DNA of 64,000 nt from Burkholderia savannae (GCF_001524445.2 NZ_CP013418.1:124001-188000), one strand, 5' to 3'; shown: positions 1-12,094, counted from the first letter of the stretch. A program made the numbers and translations. Notes: a model not told the origin generated them from the letters alone.

Positions 1-138
1 GGGCGACTTCTGCATCGTGCCGAAGCACACGATGCACAACCCGGTCGCCGGGGAAGCGTGCGGGATCGCGCTGATCGAGACCGTCGCGACGCTGCACACG
101 GGCGACACGCCGCGGCCGCTCGCGAAGAGCATCGACGC

Positions 139-154
<16 letters not shown>
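1..154 (+). CDS. Cupin-domain protein, C-terminal end (partial)
   Basis: Only the last 50 residues are inside the window; the frame enters at base 2 and stops with TGA at 152-154. The visible part has a cupin-like strand pattern (G-D-F-x-x-V-P-K-x-T-x-H-N-P) with a His that could bind metal, followed by a beta strand and a short tail. Small single-domain cupins of about 110-120 residues commonly look like this. The reaction cannot be told. The end overlaps the stop of the convergent rmd gene by 16 bp. Confidence is good that it is coding and moderate for the family. Confidence 0.6.
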
Positions 155-2146
<1,992 letters not shown>

Positions 2147-2171
2147 CTAATCGAACGATGGGGGAATCGGA

Positions 2172-3233
2172 TCATGCGGACGCGCGCGCGGCGCCCGCGA
2201 GCGCCAGCCGGGGCGCGCCGCGCGTCAGGCGCCGCTCGAAGCCGTACCAGCTCGCGCTCGCGTACGCGAGCGTGATGCCGAACGCGAGCGCCGCCGTCAG
2301 GTAGCGGTTCAGATGCAGCGGCCAGAGCGCGTACAGCACGCTCAGGTGGACCAGATAGATCGTGTAGCTGACCGTGCCGACATAGACGAGCGCCGGATTC
2401 GTCAGCACGCGCTGCACGAGGCCGCGGCCGCGCAGCGCGATCACGACGATCGACGTGCAGAGCACGAGCGAGATGCTGTAGAGCGTCGCATTGGAAAGCG
2501 GCGTGTTCGCCGCGCGAAAGCGCGGATACGACAGATGCAGCCACGCGAGCACGGCGAGCGCCGCGCAGGCGGCGGCGATCGCCGCGCCGTAGTACGGCTC
2601 GAGCGCGCGGCGGTCGCGGCGCAGCACGACGGCGATGAGCGCGCCCGCGGCGAGCAGATCCATCCGGAACGGCGTCAGGTAGTAGATCGGCCAGAACGAA
2701 TCGAACCACGGCGTCGCGATCGCGCGCAAAAGCGGCGCGGCGGCGATCAGCGCGGCCGCGACCCACGCGAGCGCGCGCTCGGGAACGAGCAGCACGACGA
2801 ACGGCCAGAAGATGTAGAACTGCTCCTCGACGGCGAGCGACCACAGCACGTTCAGGCTTTCGTGCCCGATGCCGCCGAGCGACAGGCCGATGTTCGTCGA
2901 GAAGAACGCATACCAAGGCCAGTGCCTGGCCCACTCGACGCCGAACAGCAGCGACGACACGACGAGCAGCAGCAGATACGGCGGCAGGATGCGGCGCACG
3001 CGGCGCGCGTAGAAGTAGCCGAAGTACGATTCGCCGCGCGCCTTGCGCTCGAGCAGGATGCCGGTGATGAGCAGGCCGCTCAGCACGAAGAAGAGATCGA
3101 CGCCGATCCAGAGCGGCGCCTTGAGCGCATGCTGGAAGAACACGGCGAGCACGGCGAACGCACGCAGGCCGTCGAGCTGGACGATGCGGCCGGCGTGGGC
3201 GGGCGGGGCAACGAGCGTATCGCGAGTCGTCAT
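2172..3233 (-). CDS. Acyltransferase 3 family membrane protein
   Basis: 353 residues with about ten hydrophobic segments. The N-terminus has the family pattern L-D-G-L-R-A-x-A-V-L-x-V-F-x-x-H at residues 20-36 with the active-site His, then D-L-F-F-V-L-S-G-L-L-I and a basic R-R-V-R-R-I-L-P-P loop. Members O-acylate (often O-acetylate) sugars of exopolysaccharide, LPS or Nod factors at the inner membrane. Being the first gene of an operon with gmd and rmd, it probably decorates the polysaccharide that contains the 6-deoxy sugar. The exact acceptor is unknown. Confidence 0.85.
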   Translation of the reverse strand: MTTRDTLVAPPAHAGRIVQLDGLRAFAVLAVFFQHALKAPLWIGVDLFFVLSGLLITGILLERKARGESYFGYFYARRVRRILPPYLLLLVVSSLLFGVEWARHWPWYAFFSTNIGLSLGGIGHESLNVLWSLAVEEQFYIFWPFVVLLVPERALAWVAAALIAAAPLLRAIATPWFDSFWPIYYLTPFRMDLLAAGALIAVVLRRDRRALEPYYGAAIAAACAALAVLAWLHLSYPRFRAANTPLSNATLYSISLVLCTSIVVIALRGRGLVQRVLTNPALVYVGTVSYTIYLVHLSVLYALWPLHLNRYLTAALAFGITLAYASASWYGFERRLTRGAPRLALAGAARASA

Positions 3234-3772
3234 CGGGCGTGGGGGCGGACGACGACGATTCGATGCGGGCCGCGCGCGGCGCTTTCGTCGCTCGGATCGT
3301 CGTGCATCCGCTGAAATAAATGAAAGATCGAACTGAAATCGATTCTAGGGAAAAGAAATCGGCAAAAAAACGCGCCGAGATTCGTTCGACTTTCTCCGAT
3401 ACGGCGCGGCGACCGGGTCGGCCGCGTGAGCGGCGAACGCGGCATGAAATTCGATTCCGATCTTTTTTATCGTGCGCACATCGCAGTGCGGCATTTCCTA
3501 CGCGGCCGGCGCGGGCCGCCGGTCGTTCCTGCCGGCGCAGGGCCGCATGAAACGGCTAGAAACGATCATTCGATACGCGATTGCACATCGAAATATCCGC
3601 AAATATTTCCAAATTTCTTGTGAATATTTTTGCTTGTAACCTGCTTCGCATCGTTTGAAACCTATTTTGCGATGCGTGCATGCGTCGCAAACGCACGAGC
3701 GTTTCGCGCGTTTGGCTCGCATTTGCGCCGGACGCGCGCCGGCGTTTCGTCACGGTCGAAGGGAGAGGCGTT
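3234..3772. promoter_or_regulatory. Divergent intergenic region between two polysaccharide operons
   Basis: 540 bp without a convincing gene. It lies between the start of the leftward acyltransferase-gmd-rmd operon and the rightward propeller-wzx-glycosyltransferase operon, so it must hold both promoters. About 3560-3660 is strikingly AT-rich for this genome (runs such as AAATATTTCCAAATTTC), as expected for a promoter or silencer-binding region. I could not fix a confident -35/-10 pair. A ribosome site, GGGAGAGG at 3762-3769, marks the end of the region. Confidence 0.5.
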
Positions 3773-5953
3773 TTGCGACGTTTGATGCTAATGGGAGTGG
3801 CGGCGTGCGCGGCGGCGGCGTTCGCGGGCGCCGCGCACGCGGAGAACGTGCTGCCCGCGACGACGTCGTGGATCGGCAATACCTATGGTTACGGCGACGG
3901 CACGTGGACGCAGATCGACATTCGCGCGATCGCGGTCACGCCCGACGGCAAGGTGTACACGAACGCGCCATGGGACGAGAGCGGCGCGGAGGCGAGCGTC
4001 TATCAGGACGGCAAGATGCTCGGCTTCGCGGGCGGCACGCACGGCTGGGGCAACGCGGGCGGCAGCGCGATCGCGGTCAACGGCCGCTATGCGTACGTGG
4101 CGATCGCGGTCGGCAACGAGAAAGGGCGGCTCGTCTCGCCGGGCATCTGGCCGGACAAGGGCCGGCAGTGGTACGGGATCTCGCGCCGCGAGATCGGCGA
4201 CGTGAAGCAGGCCGCGCCGTTTCGCAGCGCGAAGGCGGGCGATGCGCGCGCGAAGCTCGCGGCGAGCTTCCTGATGGTCAACGACGTGCCGACCGACACG
4301 CGCGCGGAAGTCGCGGGGCTTGCCGCGAACGACAGCGTGCTGTACGCGACCGATCCGCTGCACGACACCGTCGGCGTGTACGACGCGCAGACGATGCAGA
4401 AAAAAGGCTCGTGGAGCGCGCACGAGCCGGGCCGGATCGCGCTCGCGGGCGACGGCACGCTGTGGCTGCTGACCGACACGGTGAACGGCCCAGCGAAGCT
4501 CGCGCACGTGCGCCCCGACGGCCGCGCGATCGACGACGCGCCCGAGCTGCCGCCGGGCACCGACGCCGTGGACGTCGCGGCCGACGCGAAGGGCCGCGTG
4601 CTGATCGCCGACAACGGCCCGCGCCAGCAGATCCTGATCTTCTCGAAACCCGCCGACGGCGGCTATGCGATGTCCGGCACGCTCGGCGAGCGCGGCGGCA
4701 TCTTCTCGGGCTACGCGGGACGGCCGGGGCCGCAGCGCTTCAACGGGCTGACGGGCGTCGGCGTGGATCGCGCGGGCAACGTCTACGTCGCGACGAACGG
4801 CATCGGCCCGCGCCACGGCACGATCGGCGCGGGGCTCGGCAGCACGCTCGAGAGCTACGCGCCCGACGGCCGGCTGCGCTGGCAGGTGCAGGGCCTGTTG
4901 TTCGTCGACGGCGCGTGGATCGATCCGGGCCGCCCGAACAGCGTCTACACCGGCAACAAGCGCTTCGAGCTCGATCTGTCGAAGCCCGTCGGCAAGGAAT
5001 GGAAATATGCGGGATTCCTGTCGAACCGCTTCAAGTATCCGGACGATCCGGTGTTCAACACCGATCAATGGCCCGGCATGCCGTTCGCGCGCAAGGTCGC
5101 CGGCCGCACGTTCCTCTATCTGACCGACATGTACGCGGATCATCTGAAGATCTACCGCTTCGATGCGAAGCGCGACGGCGAGACCGCGATTCCGTCGGGG
5201 CTGCTCGCCGGGCGCGCGCGGCCCGTCGACAAGGTGCCGAACCGGCCGTCGGGCGGCGACTGGATCTGGCGCGACGCGAACGGCAACGGCCGCTTCGACG
5301 AAGGCGAATTCGAGCTGAACACGACCGGCAAGGGCATGGCGGGCGGCTGGGGCTGGTGGGTCGACACGAGCGGCGACATCTGGCGCACGAGCGACACGCG
5401 CGGCATCCGGCGCTTTCGTTTCGGCGGGCTCGACAAGGCCGGCAACCCGATCTACTCGTACGACAAGCTGACGACGTATCCGACGCCCGCGCCGTTTACC
5501 GAGCTGCGCCGCGCGCTGTACGACGCGTCGAGCGACACGCTGTACGTGACCGGCTACACGGCCGACGCGCCGCGCGTGGGCGGCCTGTCGAAGGAGATGG
5601 GGCGCGTGCTCGTGCGCTTCGACAAGTGGTCGAGCGGCACGCCCGTCGTGCGCTACCAGGTTTCGCTGCCGTGGCAGCTCGACGCGAAGCCGATCTTCAC
5701 GCTGATCGGGCTGACGCTCGAGGGGCGCTATCTGTTCGGCGTCGAGCCGGTCGGCACCGTGCACGTGTACGACAAGGACAGCGGCCGCGAACTCGGCGTG
5801 ATCAAGCCGGGGCCGGAAGTGGGGCGCGCGTCCGGCTGGGTCGACGTGCCGTTCGGCATCAGCGCATACCGGCGCGAGAACGGCGAATACCTGATCTTCG
5901 TCGAGGAGGACGCGCGCGGCAAGGTGATGATGTATCGATGGAGGCCGCAATGA
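3773..5953 (+). CDS. Secreted beta-propeller-like protein of the polysaccharide cluster
   Basis: Unrecognised protein of about 726 residues. I place the start at TTG 3773, behind GGGAGAGG, because this gives a clean Sec signal peptide (basic start, Ala-rich core, cut after A-H-A). An upstream ATG at 3680 in the same frame would put 31 unlikely Arg-rich residues before it. The body has repeated strands of the form G-x-V/L-Y-V-A-T-N and D-x-x-G-N-x-Y, as in NHL or SMP-30-like beta propellers, and one EF-hand-like calcium loop D-A-N-G-N-G-R-F-D-E-G-E near the middle. It precedes wzx by 48 bp. A periplasmic or exported role in polysaccharide binding or modification is inferred; the function is unknown. 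Confidence 0.7.
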   Translation: MRRLMLMGVAACAAAAFAGAAHAENVLPATTSWIGNTYGYGDGTWTQIDIRAIAVTPDGKVYTNAPWDESGAEASVYQDGKMLGFAGGTHGWGNAGGSAIAVNGRYAYVAIAVGNEKGRLVSPGIWPDKGRQWYGISRREIGDVKQAAPFRSAKAGDARAKLAASFLMVNDVPTDTRAEVAGLAANDSVLYATDPLHDTVGVYDAQTMQKKGSWSAHEPGRIALAGDGTLWLLTDTVNGPAKLAHVRPDGRAIDDAPELPPGTDAVDVAADAKGRVLIADNGPRQQILIFSKPADGGYAMSGTLGERGGIFSGYAGRPGPQRFNGLTGVGVDRAGNVYVATNGIGPRHGTIGAGLGSTLESYAPDGRLRWQVQGLLFVDGAWIDPGRPNSVYTGNKRFELDLSKPVGKEWKYAGFLSNRFKYPDDPVFNTDQWPGMPFARKVAGRTFLYLTDMYADHLKIYRFDAKRDGETAIPSGLLAGRARPVDKVPNRPSGGDWIWRDANGNGRFDEGEFELNTTGKGMAGGWGWWVDTSGDIWRTSDTRGIRRFRFGGLDKAGNPIYSYDKLTTYPTPAPFTELRRALYDASSDTLYVTGYTADAPRVGGLSKEMGRVLVRFDKWSSGTPVVRYQVSLPWQLDAKPIFTLIGLTLEGRYLFGVEPVGTVHVYDKDSGRELGVIKPGPEVGRASGWVDVPFGISAYRRENGEYLIFVEEDARGKVMMYRWRPQ

Positions 5954-6001
5954 TCGGCGCAGCGGCGAAAGCGGCCGCGAACGCAGCGGGGCGGCGCGGC
6001 C

Positions 6002-7468
6002 ATGGATAAAGGCATTCTGAAGAACGTCGCGATCAATTTCTTCGGATTGATCCTGCCGACTTTCGTGTCGCTCGTGACGGTGCCCGCGTACATCAAGGCG
6101 CTCGGCGTCGAGCGCTACGGCGTCGTGAGCCTCGTGTGGACGCTGATCGGCTATTTCGGAATCCTCGATCTCGGCATGAGCATGGCCGCGCAGAACCACA
6201 TCTCGAAGGCGCTCGCGAGCGGCGACGCGAAAGAGAGCGCGCGCGTGTTCTGGAGCGCGTTCTGGCTCAATCTCGCGACCGGGATCGCGGGCGGCCTTCT
6301 GATCTACTTCGGCGCGTTCCTGTACACCGCGTACTTCACGAAAGTATCGGTCGAACTGCAGCACGAGGTGTATCTCGCGCTGCCGTGGCTCGCGCTCGCG
6401 ATTCCGCTCGCGAACGTGTCGTGGGTGTTCGCGGGCGCGATCAACGGCGCCGAGCGTTTCGGCGTGTTCAACACGAACCAGACGATCGGCACGTTCCTGT
6501 TCCAGCTGATGCCGCTCTTCGCCGCGTGGCTCGTCGCGCCGACGCTGCAGGTCGTGCTCGCGGCGGCCGTCGGCGCGCGCTTGATCGCCGCCGTGATGCT
6601 CGGCGCGGCGAGCATGAAGGTGCTCGGCATCCGCAGGATCGAGCCGCCGCAGCTCGGCACCGCGAAAGGGCTCTTCAATTTCGGCGGCTGGATGCTGATC
6701 GCGAGCACGACGAGCATGATCGCCGACACGCTCGACCGCGTGATGCTCGGCGCCGGGCTCGGCGCGAAGTACGTCACGTATTACACGGTGCCGCAGAACC
6801 TCGTCACGCGCCTGAACATGCTGCCGAACGCGCTCGTGCGCACGCTGTTTCCGCGGCTGTCGGCGCTCGGGCGCGATCACGCGGACACGCTCGTCAAGCA
6901 GTCGCTCGAATTCCTGAACGGCGTGTTCACGCCGATCGCGATCGCCGCGATCTTCGCGCTCGGGCCGTTTCTCGCGCTGTGGGTCGGCAGGGATCTCGCG
7001 GAGCTGTCGGCGCCCGTCGGGCGCGTGCTCGTGATCAGCGTGTGGCTCGTCGGCCAGGCGAGCGTCACGCGCATCCTGATCCAGTCGCAGGTCAACCCGG
7101 CGCGCGCGGCGGCCGCGGGCCTCGCGCAGATGCCGTTCTTCGTCGGCGCGCTGTGGGTCGGCATCCATCATTTCGGGCTGATCGGCGCGGCCGTCGTCGT
7201 CGCGGCGCGCGCGCTCGTCGATTACGGCGTGCTGCTGTATCTGTCCGCGATCCGGATGCGCGCGATCGCGCTCGACATGTTCGCGCACCTCGCATTCCTG
7301 CTGGCGAGCCTGTACGTCGCGCCCGCGCTGCCGGGCCTGGCCGCCGCGATCGCCGGATGCGCGGCGGCGGTCGCGCTGAACGTCGGCTGGTCGATCACGA
7401 TGACGCCCGGCATGCGCGCGCTCGCGCGCAGCGTGCTCGTGCGCCTGAACTCGAGGAAGAGCGTATGA
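6002..7468 (+). CDS. Wzx-type lipid-linked oligosaccharide flippase (PST/MATE superfamily)
   Basis: 488 residues of almost entirely hydrophobic sequence with 12-14 predicted membrane helices, starting with a short amphipathic stretch (M-D-K-G-I-L-K-N-V) typical of polysaccharide-transport proteins. Such proteins flip undecaprenyl-linked repeat units across the inner membrane for Wzy-type polymerisation. The stop overlaps the ATG of the downstream glycosyltransferase by 4 bp (ATGA), so the two are translationally coupled. No Wzy polymerase or Wza/Wzc export genes are visible inside the window; they may lie left of it. Confidence 0.82.
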   Translation: MDKGILKNVAINFFGLILPTFVSLVTVPAYIKALGVERYGVVSLVWTLIGYFGILDLGMSMAAQNHISKALASGDAKESARVFWSAFWLNLATGIAGGLLIYFGAFLYTAYFTKVSVELQHEVYLALPWLALAIPLANVSWVFAGAINGAERFGVFNTNQTIGTFLFQLMPLFAAWLVAPTLQVVLAAAVGARLIAAVMLGAASMKVLGIRRIEPPQLGTAKGLFNFGGWMLIASTTSMIADTLDRVMLGAGLGAKYVTYYTVPQNLVTRLNMLPNALVRTLFPRLSALGRDHADTLVKQSLEFLNGVFTPIAIAAIFALGPFLALWVGRDLAELSAPVGRVLVISVWLVGQASVTRILIQSQVNPARAAAAGLAQMPFFVGALWVGIHHFGLIGAAVVVAARALVDYGVLLYLSAIRMRAIALDMFAHLAFLLASLYVAPALPGLAAAIAGCAAAVALNVGWSITMTPGMRALARSVLVRLNSRKSV

Positions 7469-9927
7469 ATCGCGATCTTGCAGAACATCCGTTGCAACGC
7501 GCCGCGACGTTCCAGGACGTCGAGCGCGCCGCGCGCGACGCGCGCGTCGCCGATGCGCCGCCGCCCCCGCTCCGTGCGCGCGATGCGGCCCGGCCGCTGC
7601 GCGTCGCGATCGTCCATGACTGGCTCGTCACCTACGCGGGCGCCGAGCGCGTGCTCGAGCAGATCGTCGCGTGCTTTCCGGACGCGGATCTCTTCAGCCT
7701 CGTCGATTTTCTCGACGACCGCACGTTCCTGCGCGGCAAGCCGGTCACGACGTCGTTCATCCAGAAGCTGCCGTACTCGCGCACCAAGTACCGCAGCTAC
7801 CTGCCGCTGATGCCGCTCGCGATCGAGCAGCTCGACGTGTCCGCTTACGATCTCGTCATTTCGAGCAGCCATGCGGTCGCGAAGGGCATTCTCACCGGGC
7901 CGGACCAGGTGCACGTGAGCTACGTGCATTCGCCGATCCGCTATGCGTGGGACCTGCAGCATCAGTACCTCGAACAATCGCAGTTGACGCGCGGGGTCAA
8001 ATCGGCGCTCGCGCGGCTGATCCTGCATTACATCCGCAACTGGGACGTGCGCACGTCGAATTCGGTCGACCGCTTCGTCGCGAACTCGGCGTTCATCGCG
8101 CGGCGCATCCACAAGGTCTATCAGCGCGACGCGGCGGTCGTGTTTCCGCCCGTCGACGTGGACGCGTTCACGCTGTCGACGCACAAGGAAGACTTCTATC
8201 TGACCGCGTCGCGGATGGTGCCGTACAAGAAAATCGATCTGATCGTCGACGCGTTCGCGCAGATGCCCGAGCGGCGGCTCGTCGTGATCGGCGACGGCCC
8301 CGACATGCGCAAGATCCGCGCGAAGGCCGCGCCGAACGTCGAAATCATGGGCTATCAGCCGTTCTCGGTGCTGCAGGACCGGATGCGCCGCGCGAAAGGG
8401 TTCGTGTTCGCGGCCGAGGAGGATTTCGGGATCTCGGTCGTCGAGGCGCAGGCGTGCGGCACGCCCGTCATCGCGTTCGGCAAGGGCGGCGCGCTCGAGA
8501 CGGTGCGCGACGCGGCGTCGCACGAACGGCCGACCGGCGTGTTCTTCGACGAGCAGAGCGTGCGCGCGATCGTCGAAGCGGTCGACGATTTCGAGCGTGC
8601 GCCGGGCCGTTTCACGCCGGAGGACTGTCGCGCGAACGCCGAGCGGTTCTCCGCCGCGCATTTCCGCCGGCGCTTCGTCGCGCAGATCGATGCGCTCCTG
8701 CCGAACGCGCAGGCGCGCGCGAAGCGCGCGGACGCGACGCGGCCGAGCGGCCGCGCGGCGCTCGCGGCGAGCGGCCTGAAGACGCTCGTGCTCGACCAGA
8801 GCGGCGTGCTGGGCGGCGCCGAGCTGTCGCTGCTCGAGATCATGAAGCATCTGCGCGATTCGGCCGACGTCGTGCTGTTCGACGACGGCCCGTTTCGCGC
8901 GGCGCTCGACGAAGCGGGCGTGCATGTCGACGTCGTCGGGCAGCGCGCGCTAGCGGGCGTGCACAAGCAGGGCGGCGTGTCGCTGCGCGCGGCGGGCAGC
9001 CTGCTCGCGCTCGTGCGCGAGGTGGCGCGCCGCGCGCGCGAGTTCGACGTGATCTACGCGAACACGCAGCGCGCGATGGTGGTCGGCGCGCTTGCCGGGC
9101 GGCTCGCGCGCAAGCCGGTCGTCTGGCATTTGCGCGACATCGTCAGCGACGCGCATTTCGGCCCGAAGCAGCGGCTCGCGATCAAGCAATGCGCGCGGCT
9201 CGGCGTGACGCGCGTGATCGCGAACTCGGACGCGTCCGCGCAGGCGTTCCTCGCGCTGACGGGCTTCGATCGCCGCGCGGTGCAGGTCGTCTTCAACGGG
9301 ATCTCGGCCGAGCCGTTCGTCGCGCTGGAACCGGTGCGCCAAGCCGCGCTGCGCGTGCGTTTCGGCCTGCCGGCCGATGCGTGGATCGTCGGCTCGTTCA
9401 GCCGGCTCGCGCACTGGAAGGGGCAGCACGTGCTGCTCGAGGCGGCGCGGCTTTATCCGGACATGCACGTCGCGCTCGTCGGCGCGCCGCTGTTCGGCGA
9501 GGACGAATACGCGGCCGAGCTGCGCGGCTTCGTTGCGCTGCACGGGCTTGGCGAGCGCGTGCATTTCCTCGGCTTTCAGCGCGACGTCGCCGCGTGCATG
9601 AAGGCGGTCGACGTCGTCGCGCACACGTCGATCACGCCCGAGCCGTTCGGCCGCGTGATCGTCGAGGGAATGCTCGCGAAGCGGCCGGTCGTCGCGGCGC
9701 GCGCGGGCGGCGTCGTCGAGATCGTCGACGACGACGTGAACGGCCTGCTCTGCGAGCCCGGCGACGCTCATGCGCTCGCCGATGCGCTCGCCGCGCTGCG
9801 CACCGATGCGGTGCTGTGCGAGCGGCTCGTCGCGAGCGGTTACGACACGGCGGTGAGCCGTTTCGGTACGCGGACCTATGTCGAGCAGGTCGAGCGGATT
9901 CTCGTCGAGACTGCGCGGCGGCGGTGA
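7465..9927 (+). CDS. Two-domain glycosyltransferase (tandem GT4 family)
   Basis: 820 residues from an ATG overlapping the wzx stop by 4 bp; the frame stays open further upstream but only as a shadow of wzx. Two complete GT-B, GT4-like units are fused. The first (about 45-395) has H-D-W-L-V-T-Y-A-G-A-E-R and an E-x7-E motif near 318-330. The second (about 438-815) begins with G-V-L-G-G-A-E-L-S-L-L-E and has its own E-P-F-G-R-V-I-V-E-G near 725. Each probably adds one sugar to the lipid-linked repeat on the cytoplasmic face. The region between them is Arg/Ala-rich and looks like a flexible linker. Confidence 0.85.
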   Translation: MNRDLAEHPLQRAATFQDVERAARDARVADAPPPPLRARDAARPLRVAIVHDWLVTYAGAERVLEQIVACFPDADLFSLVDFLDDRTFLRGKPVTTSFIQKLPYSRTKYRSYLPLMPLAIEQLDVSAYDLVISSSHAVAKGILTGPDQVHVSYVHSPIRYAWDLQHQYLEQSQLTRGVKSALARLILHYIRNWDVRTSNSVDRFVANSAFIARRIHKVYQRDAAVVFPPVDVDAFTLSTHKEDFYLTASRMVPYKKIDLIVDAFAQMPERRLVVIGDGPDMRKIRAKAAPNVEIMGYQPFSVLQDRMRRAKGFVFAAEEDFGISVVEAQACGTPVIAFGKGGALETVRDAASHERPTGVFFDEQSVRAIVEAVDDFERAPGRFTPEDCRANAERFSAAHFRRRFVAQIDALLPNAQARAKRADATRPSGRAALAASGLKTLVLDQSGVLGGAELSLLEIMKHLRDSADVVLFDDGPFRAALDEAGVHVDVVGQRALAGVHKQGGVSLRAAGSLLALVREVARRAREFDVIYANTQRAMVVGALAGRLARKPVVWHLRDIVSDAHFGPKQRLAIKQCARLGVTRVIANSDASAQAFLALTGFDRRAVQVVFNGISAEPFVALEPVRQAALRVRFGLPADAWIVGSFSRLAHWKGQHVLLEAARLYPDMHVALVGAPLFGEDEYAAELRGFVALHGLGERVHFLGFQRDVAACMKAVDVVAHTSITPEPFGRVIVEGMLAKRPVVAARAGGVVEIVDDDVNGLLCEPGDAHALADALAALRTDAVLCERLVASGYDTAVSRFGTRTYVEQVERILVETARRR

Positions 9928-10921
9928 AACCGGTTTGCCGTGAGCGGACGGTCGGGCGGGGTTCGGGCGGGTCGGCGCGGGCTCTTGTGCGACTCGCTTG
10001 TCGTTTGTCGCTTGCCATGTCGGCATGTGCCGGCACATGCCGTCACGCGTCGATGCGATGAGGAGCCGAGCGCGCGCTGTCGTCGTGGTCGCGCAATGGA
10101 CGCCGCCGTGCCGACTGTGGAAATGCCGATTGATCCGTTCCCGCGCTCTGTCGAGACTCGGCGGCCTTGCCCAAGCTCGACTGGTCTAAATTAGGCGAAT
10201 CGCACAAACGCTGGCTCGAACGTTTGGGACAACCATGTCGCCGGCGCGCATCGCGCCCGCCATCCCACTTCGTTGCATGCGTCGCATCGAGGGCAGATGC
10301 GTGGATCGCGTCGTTATCGGCAATATCGCTGTCCCGACACCGGGATTGTTGCGTGGCTGTTCATGTCGCCGGGCAAAGCATCCGCCGGGCTCGCGCGGCC
10401 GTTTGACGTCGATTCGTTCGGCGGCGTTCGGTTCGGGGCGCGATGCTCCGCCGATATCCGATGCCAAGCGACGGACCAACCGCGGGCGGTCGGCGCTTCG
10501 GCGGCCGCGGATAAGGAAAGGCGCTCACATCGCCGCCGCCGTGCGCAGGCGCGATTGGCCGAACGATAAGGCGAATGTCGACGGCGTGGATTCGCACTCG
10601 CGCCGATCGGTGAGGATCGGCCGGCTGCATTCCATCTTCCGGGCCAAACGACGGACTGGCTGCTGGCCGCCGCGCTCCGACAGCGCGGTATCGGCGACGC
10701 CCGCCGCGTTGCCGCCGCGCCGCCGCCGCCGGGGCGCGGACACGCGACTCACCCGACGGCCAGGCGCATGCCGACGGCCTTGCCGCCGCTTCGCGACCCG
10801 GGCCTGCCCGCGAGTGCGCCCGGGCATCGGGCCCGCGCCGGCCCGCACACGGGCCGCGTGCCACCCGCGTCACCTGCGCCACTCGCACCACCCGTACCAC
10901 CCGCGCGGCCCGTGCCGTCCG
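9928..10921. other. Gene-free stretch between converging polysaccharide genes
   Basis: About 1 kb between the end of the double glycosyltransferase and the end of the leftward acyltransferase. Open frames here are Arg/Ser/Pro-rich and match no family I recognise. I see no clear intrinsic terminator with a T-run. The right end (10858-10920) is an imperfect 9-bp repeat. It may be decayed coding sequence, but nothing identifiable is left. Confidence 0.45.
10858..10920. repeat. Imperfect 9-bp tandem repeat
   Basis: Seven degenerate 9-bp units of the type GYRCCACCC abut the stop codon of the acyltransferase at 10922. The pattern is the same kind of nonamer minisatellite found at 21761 and 21977. 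It could vary in length by slippage without affecting the gene. Confidence 0.5.
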
Positions 10922-12094
10922 TCAAACCGGCATCCGCTGCTGCGCGGCCGCCGCGACGGCACGCTTCGGCTTGAGGTTCGTCGACCAGCGCATCGCCGGC
11001 AACTCGAACATTCGATAGAACAGATACGCGACGGGGATGACGGCCGCGATGAACATGAGCGACGGCCAGATCGACAACTGCAACTGCGAGCGATACAGCA
11101 CCGACGCGAGGCACACGAAGAACGGCAGATGGATCAGGTACAGCGAATAGCTGAAATTGCCGAACCAAGACAGCGCCCGCATCGGCGCGGACGCCGACAC
11201 GGGCCGCGCGAGCGCCGCGTACAGATAGCACGCGAAGCCTGCCGCCCAAAGCTGGAACGCGGCGTATTGCCCGAAGTGGAACGCGACGCAGCCGAGCGCG
11301 ACGCCCGCCGCCGCGGCCACGTACCAGAGCCGCGACGGGGCGTGCGCGGCGTGCGCGTCGCGCCGCGCGCGAACGTCGGCGATCCACGCGCCGACCGTCC
11401 ACGACAGCCAGTACGACGTGAAGAACTGCAGATCGTGCCGTTCGAGCAGCCATGCCGACGCGGCGTTGACGAGCGCGATCGCGACGACGACAGGCAGCAT
11501 CCCGAAGCGGCGTCGCGCCGCGAAGAGGAGCGGGTAGATCGCGTAGAACTGCACTTCGAGCGACAGCGTCCACAGCGCGCCGTTCGACCCGTACGTGTAG
11601 CCCGCGACGCCCTGCAGCGACAGCAGGTTGACGACGAACGACGCGAGCCCGATGTCGCGGATCTTGTGGCTGACGGGCTCGAACTGCAGGCTGATCGAAT
11701 CGAGCACGAGCGTCGCGATGAGCGCGGCGAGCAGCACCGGGTAGATCCGCGCGAAGCGGCGCGCCCAGAAATTCGGCGCGTTGAGCCGGTACGACGGATC
11801 GGCGGCGAGCTTGAGCGCGGCATTGCGGTGGATGCAATAGCCGCTGATCACGAAGAAGATCGGCACGCCGGCCGAGCCCCACGCGAACGGGAACGTCAGA
11901 TAGCCGACGATCACGCTCGGGTCCAGCGCGTGGCCATACGTCCGATGGAAGCTCTGCATTCCGACCCACACGACCTGACGGCAGTGGAAATACGCGACGA
12001 GCAGCGCGGCGAAGCCTCGCAGCGCGTCGATCAGGTGTTCCTTGTGGTCGGTGGCGGGCGGCCGCGCACCCGGCGTCACGCTCGAAGCATTCAT
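10922..12094 (-). CDS. Acyltransferase 3 family membrane protein
   Basis: 390 residues when started at ATG 12094, which is preceded by AAGGA at a good distance; the frame is open for 49 more codons upstream, but those are charged and unrelated to the family. The N-terminus has L-I-D-A-L-R-G-F-A-A-L-L-V-A-Y-F-H-C-R with the family His, and later V-P-I-F-F-V-I-S-G-Y-C-I-H. About ten membrane helices. It probably acylates a cell-surface sugar. It stands alone on the minus strand between the glycosyltransferase and the small protein gene, and may serve the same polysaccharide. Confidence 0.83.
   Translation of the reverse strand: MNASSVTPGARPPATDHKEHLIDALRGFAALLVAYFHCRQVVWVGMQSFHRTYGHALDPSVIVGYLTFPFAWGSAGVPIFFVISGYCIHRNAALKLAADPSYRLNAPNFWARRFARIYPVLLAALIATLVLDSISLQFEPVSHKIRDIGLASFVVNLLSLQGVAGYTYGSNGALWTLSLEVQFYAIYPLLFAARRRFGMLPVVVAIALVNAASAWLLERHDLQFFTSYWLSWTVGAWIADVRARRDAHAAHAPSRLWYVAAAAGVALGCVAFHFGQYAAFQLWAAGFACYLYAALARPVSASAPMRALSWFGNFSYSLYLIHLPFFVCLASVLYRSQLQLSIWPSLMFIAAVIPVAYLFYRMFELPAMRWSTNLKPKRAVAAAAQQRMPV

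Noticed and set aside
5950..6009. 19-codon frame overlapping the propeller stop (ATGA) and the wzx start
   Set aside because: Too short, Ala/Gly/Arg-only sequence; more likely translated spacer or chance.
3788..7288. Very long antisense open frame opposite the propeller and wzx genes
   Set aside because: Typical GC-rich shadow: Arg/Ala/Asp-rich composition, no domains, while the sense genes have clear signal peptide and membrane features.
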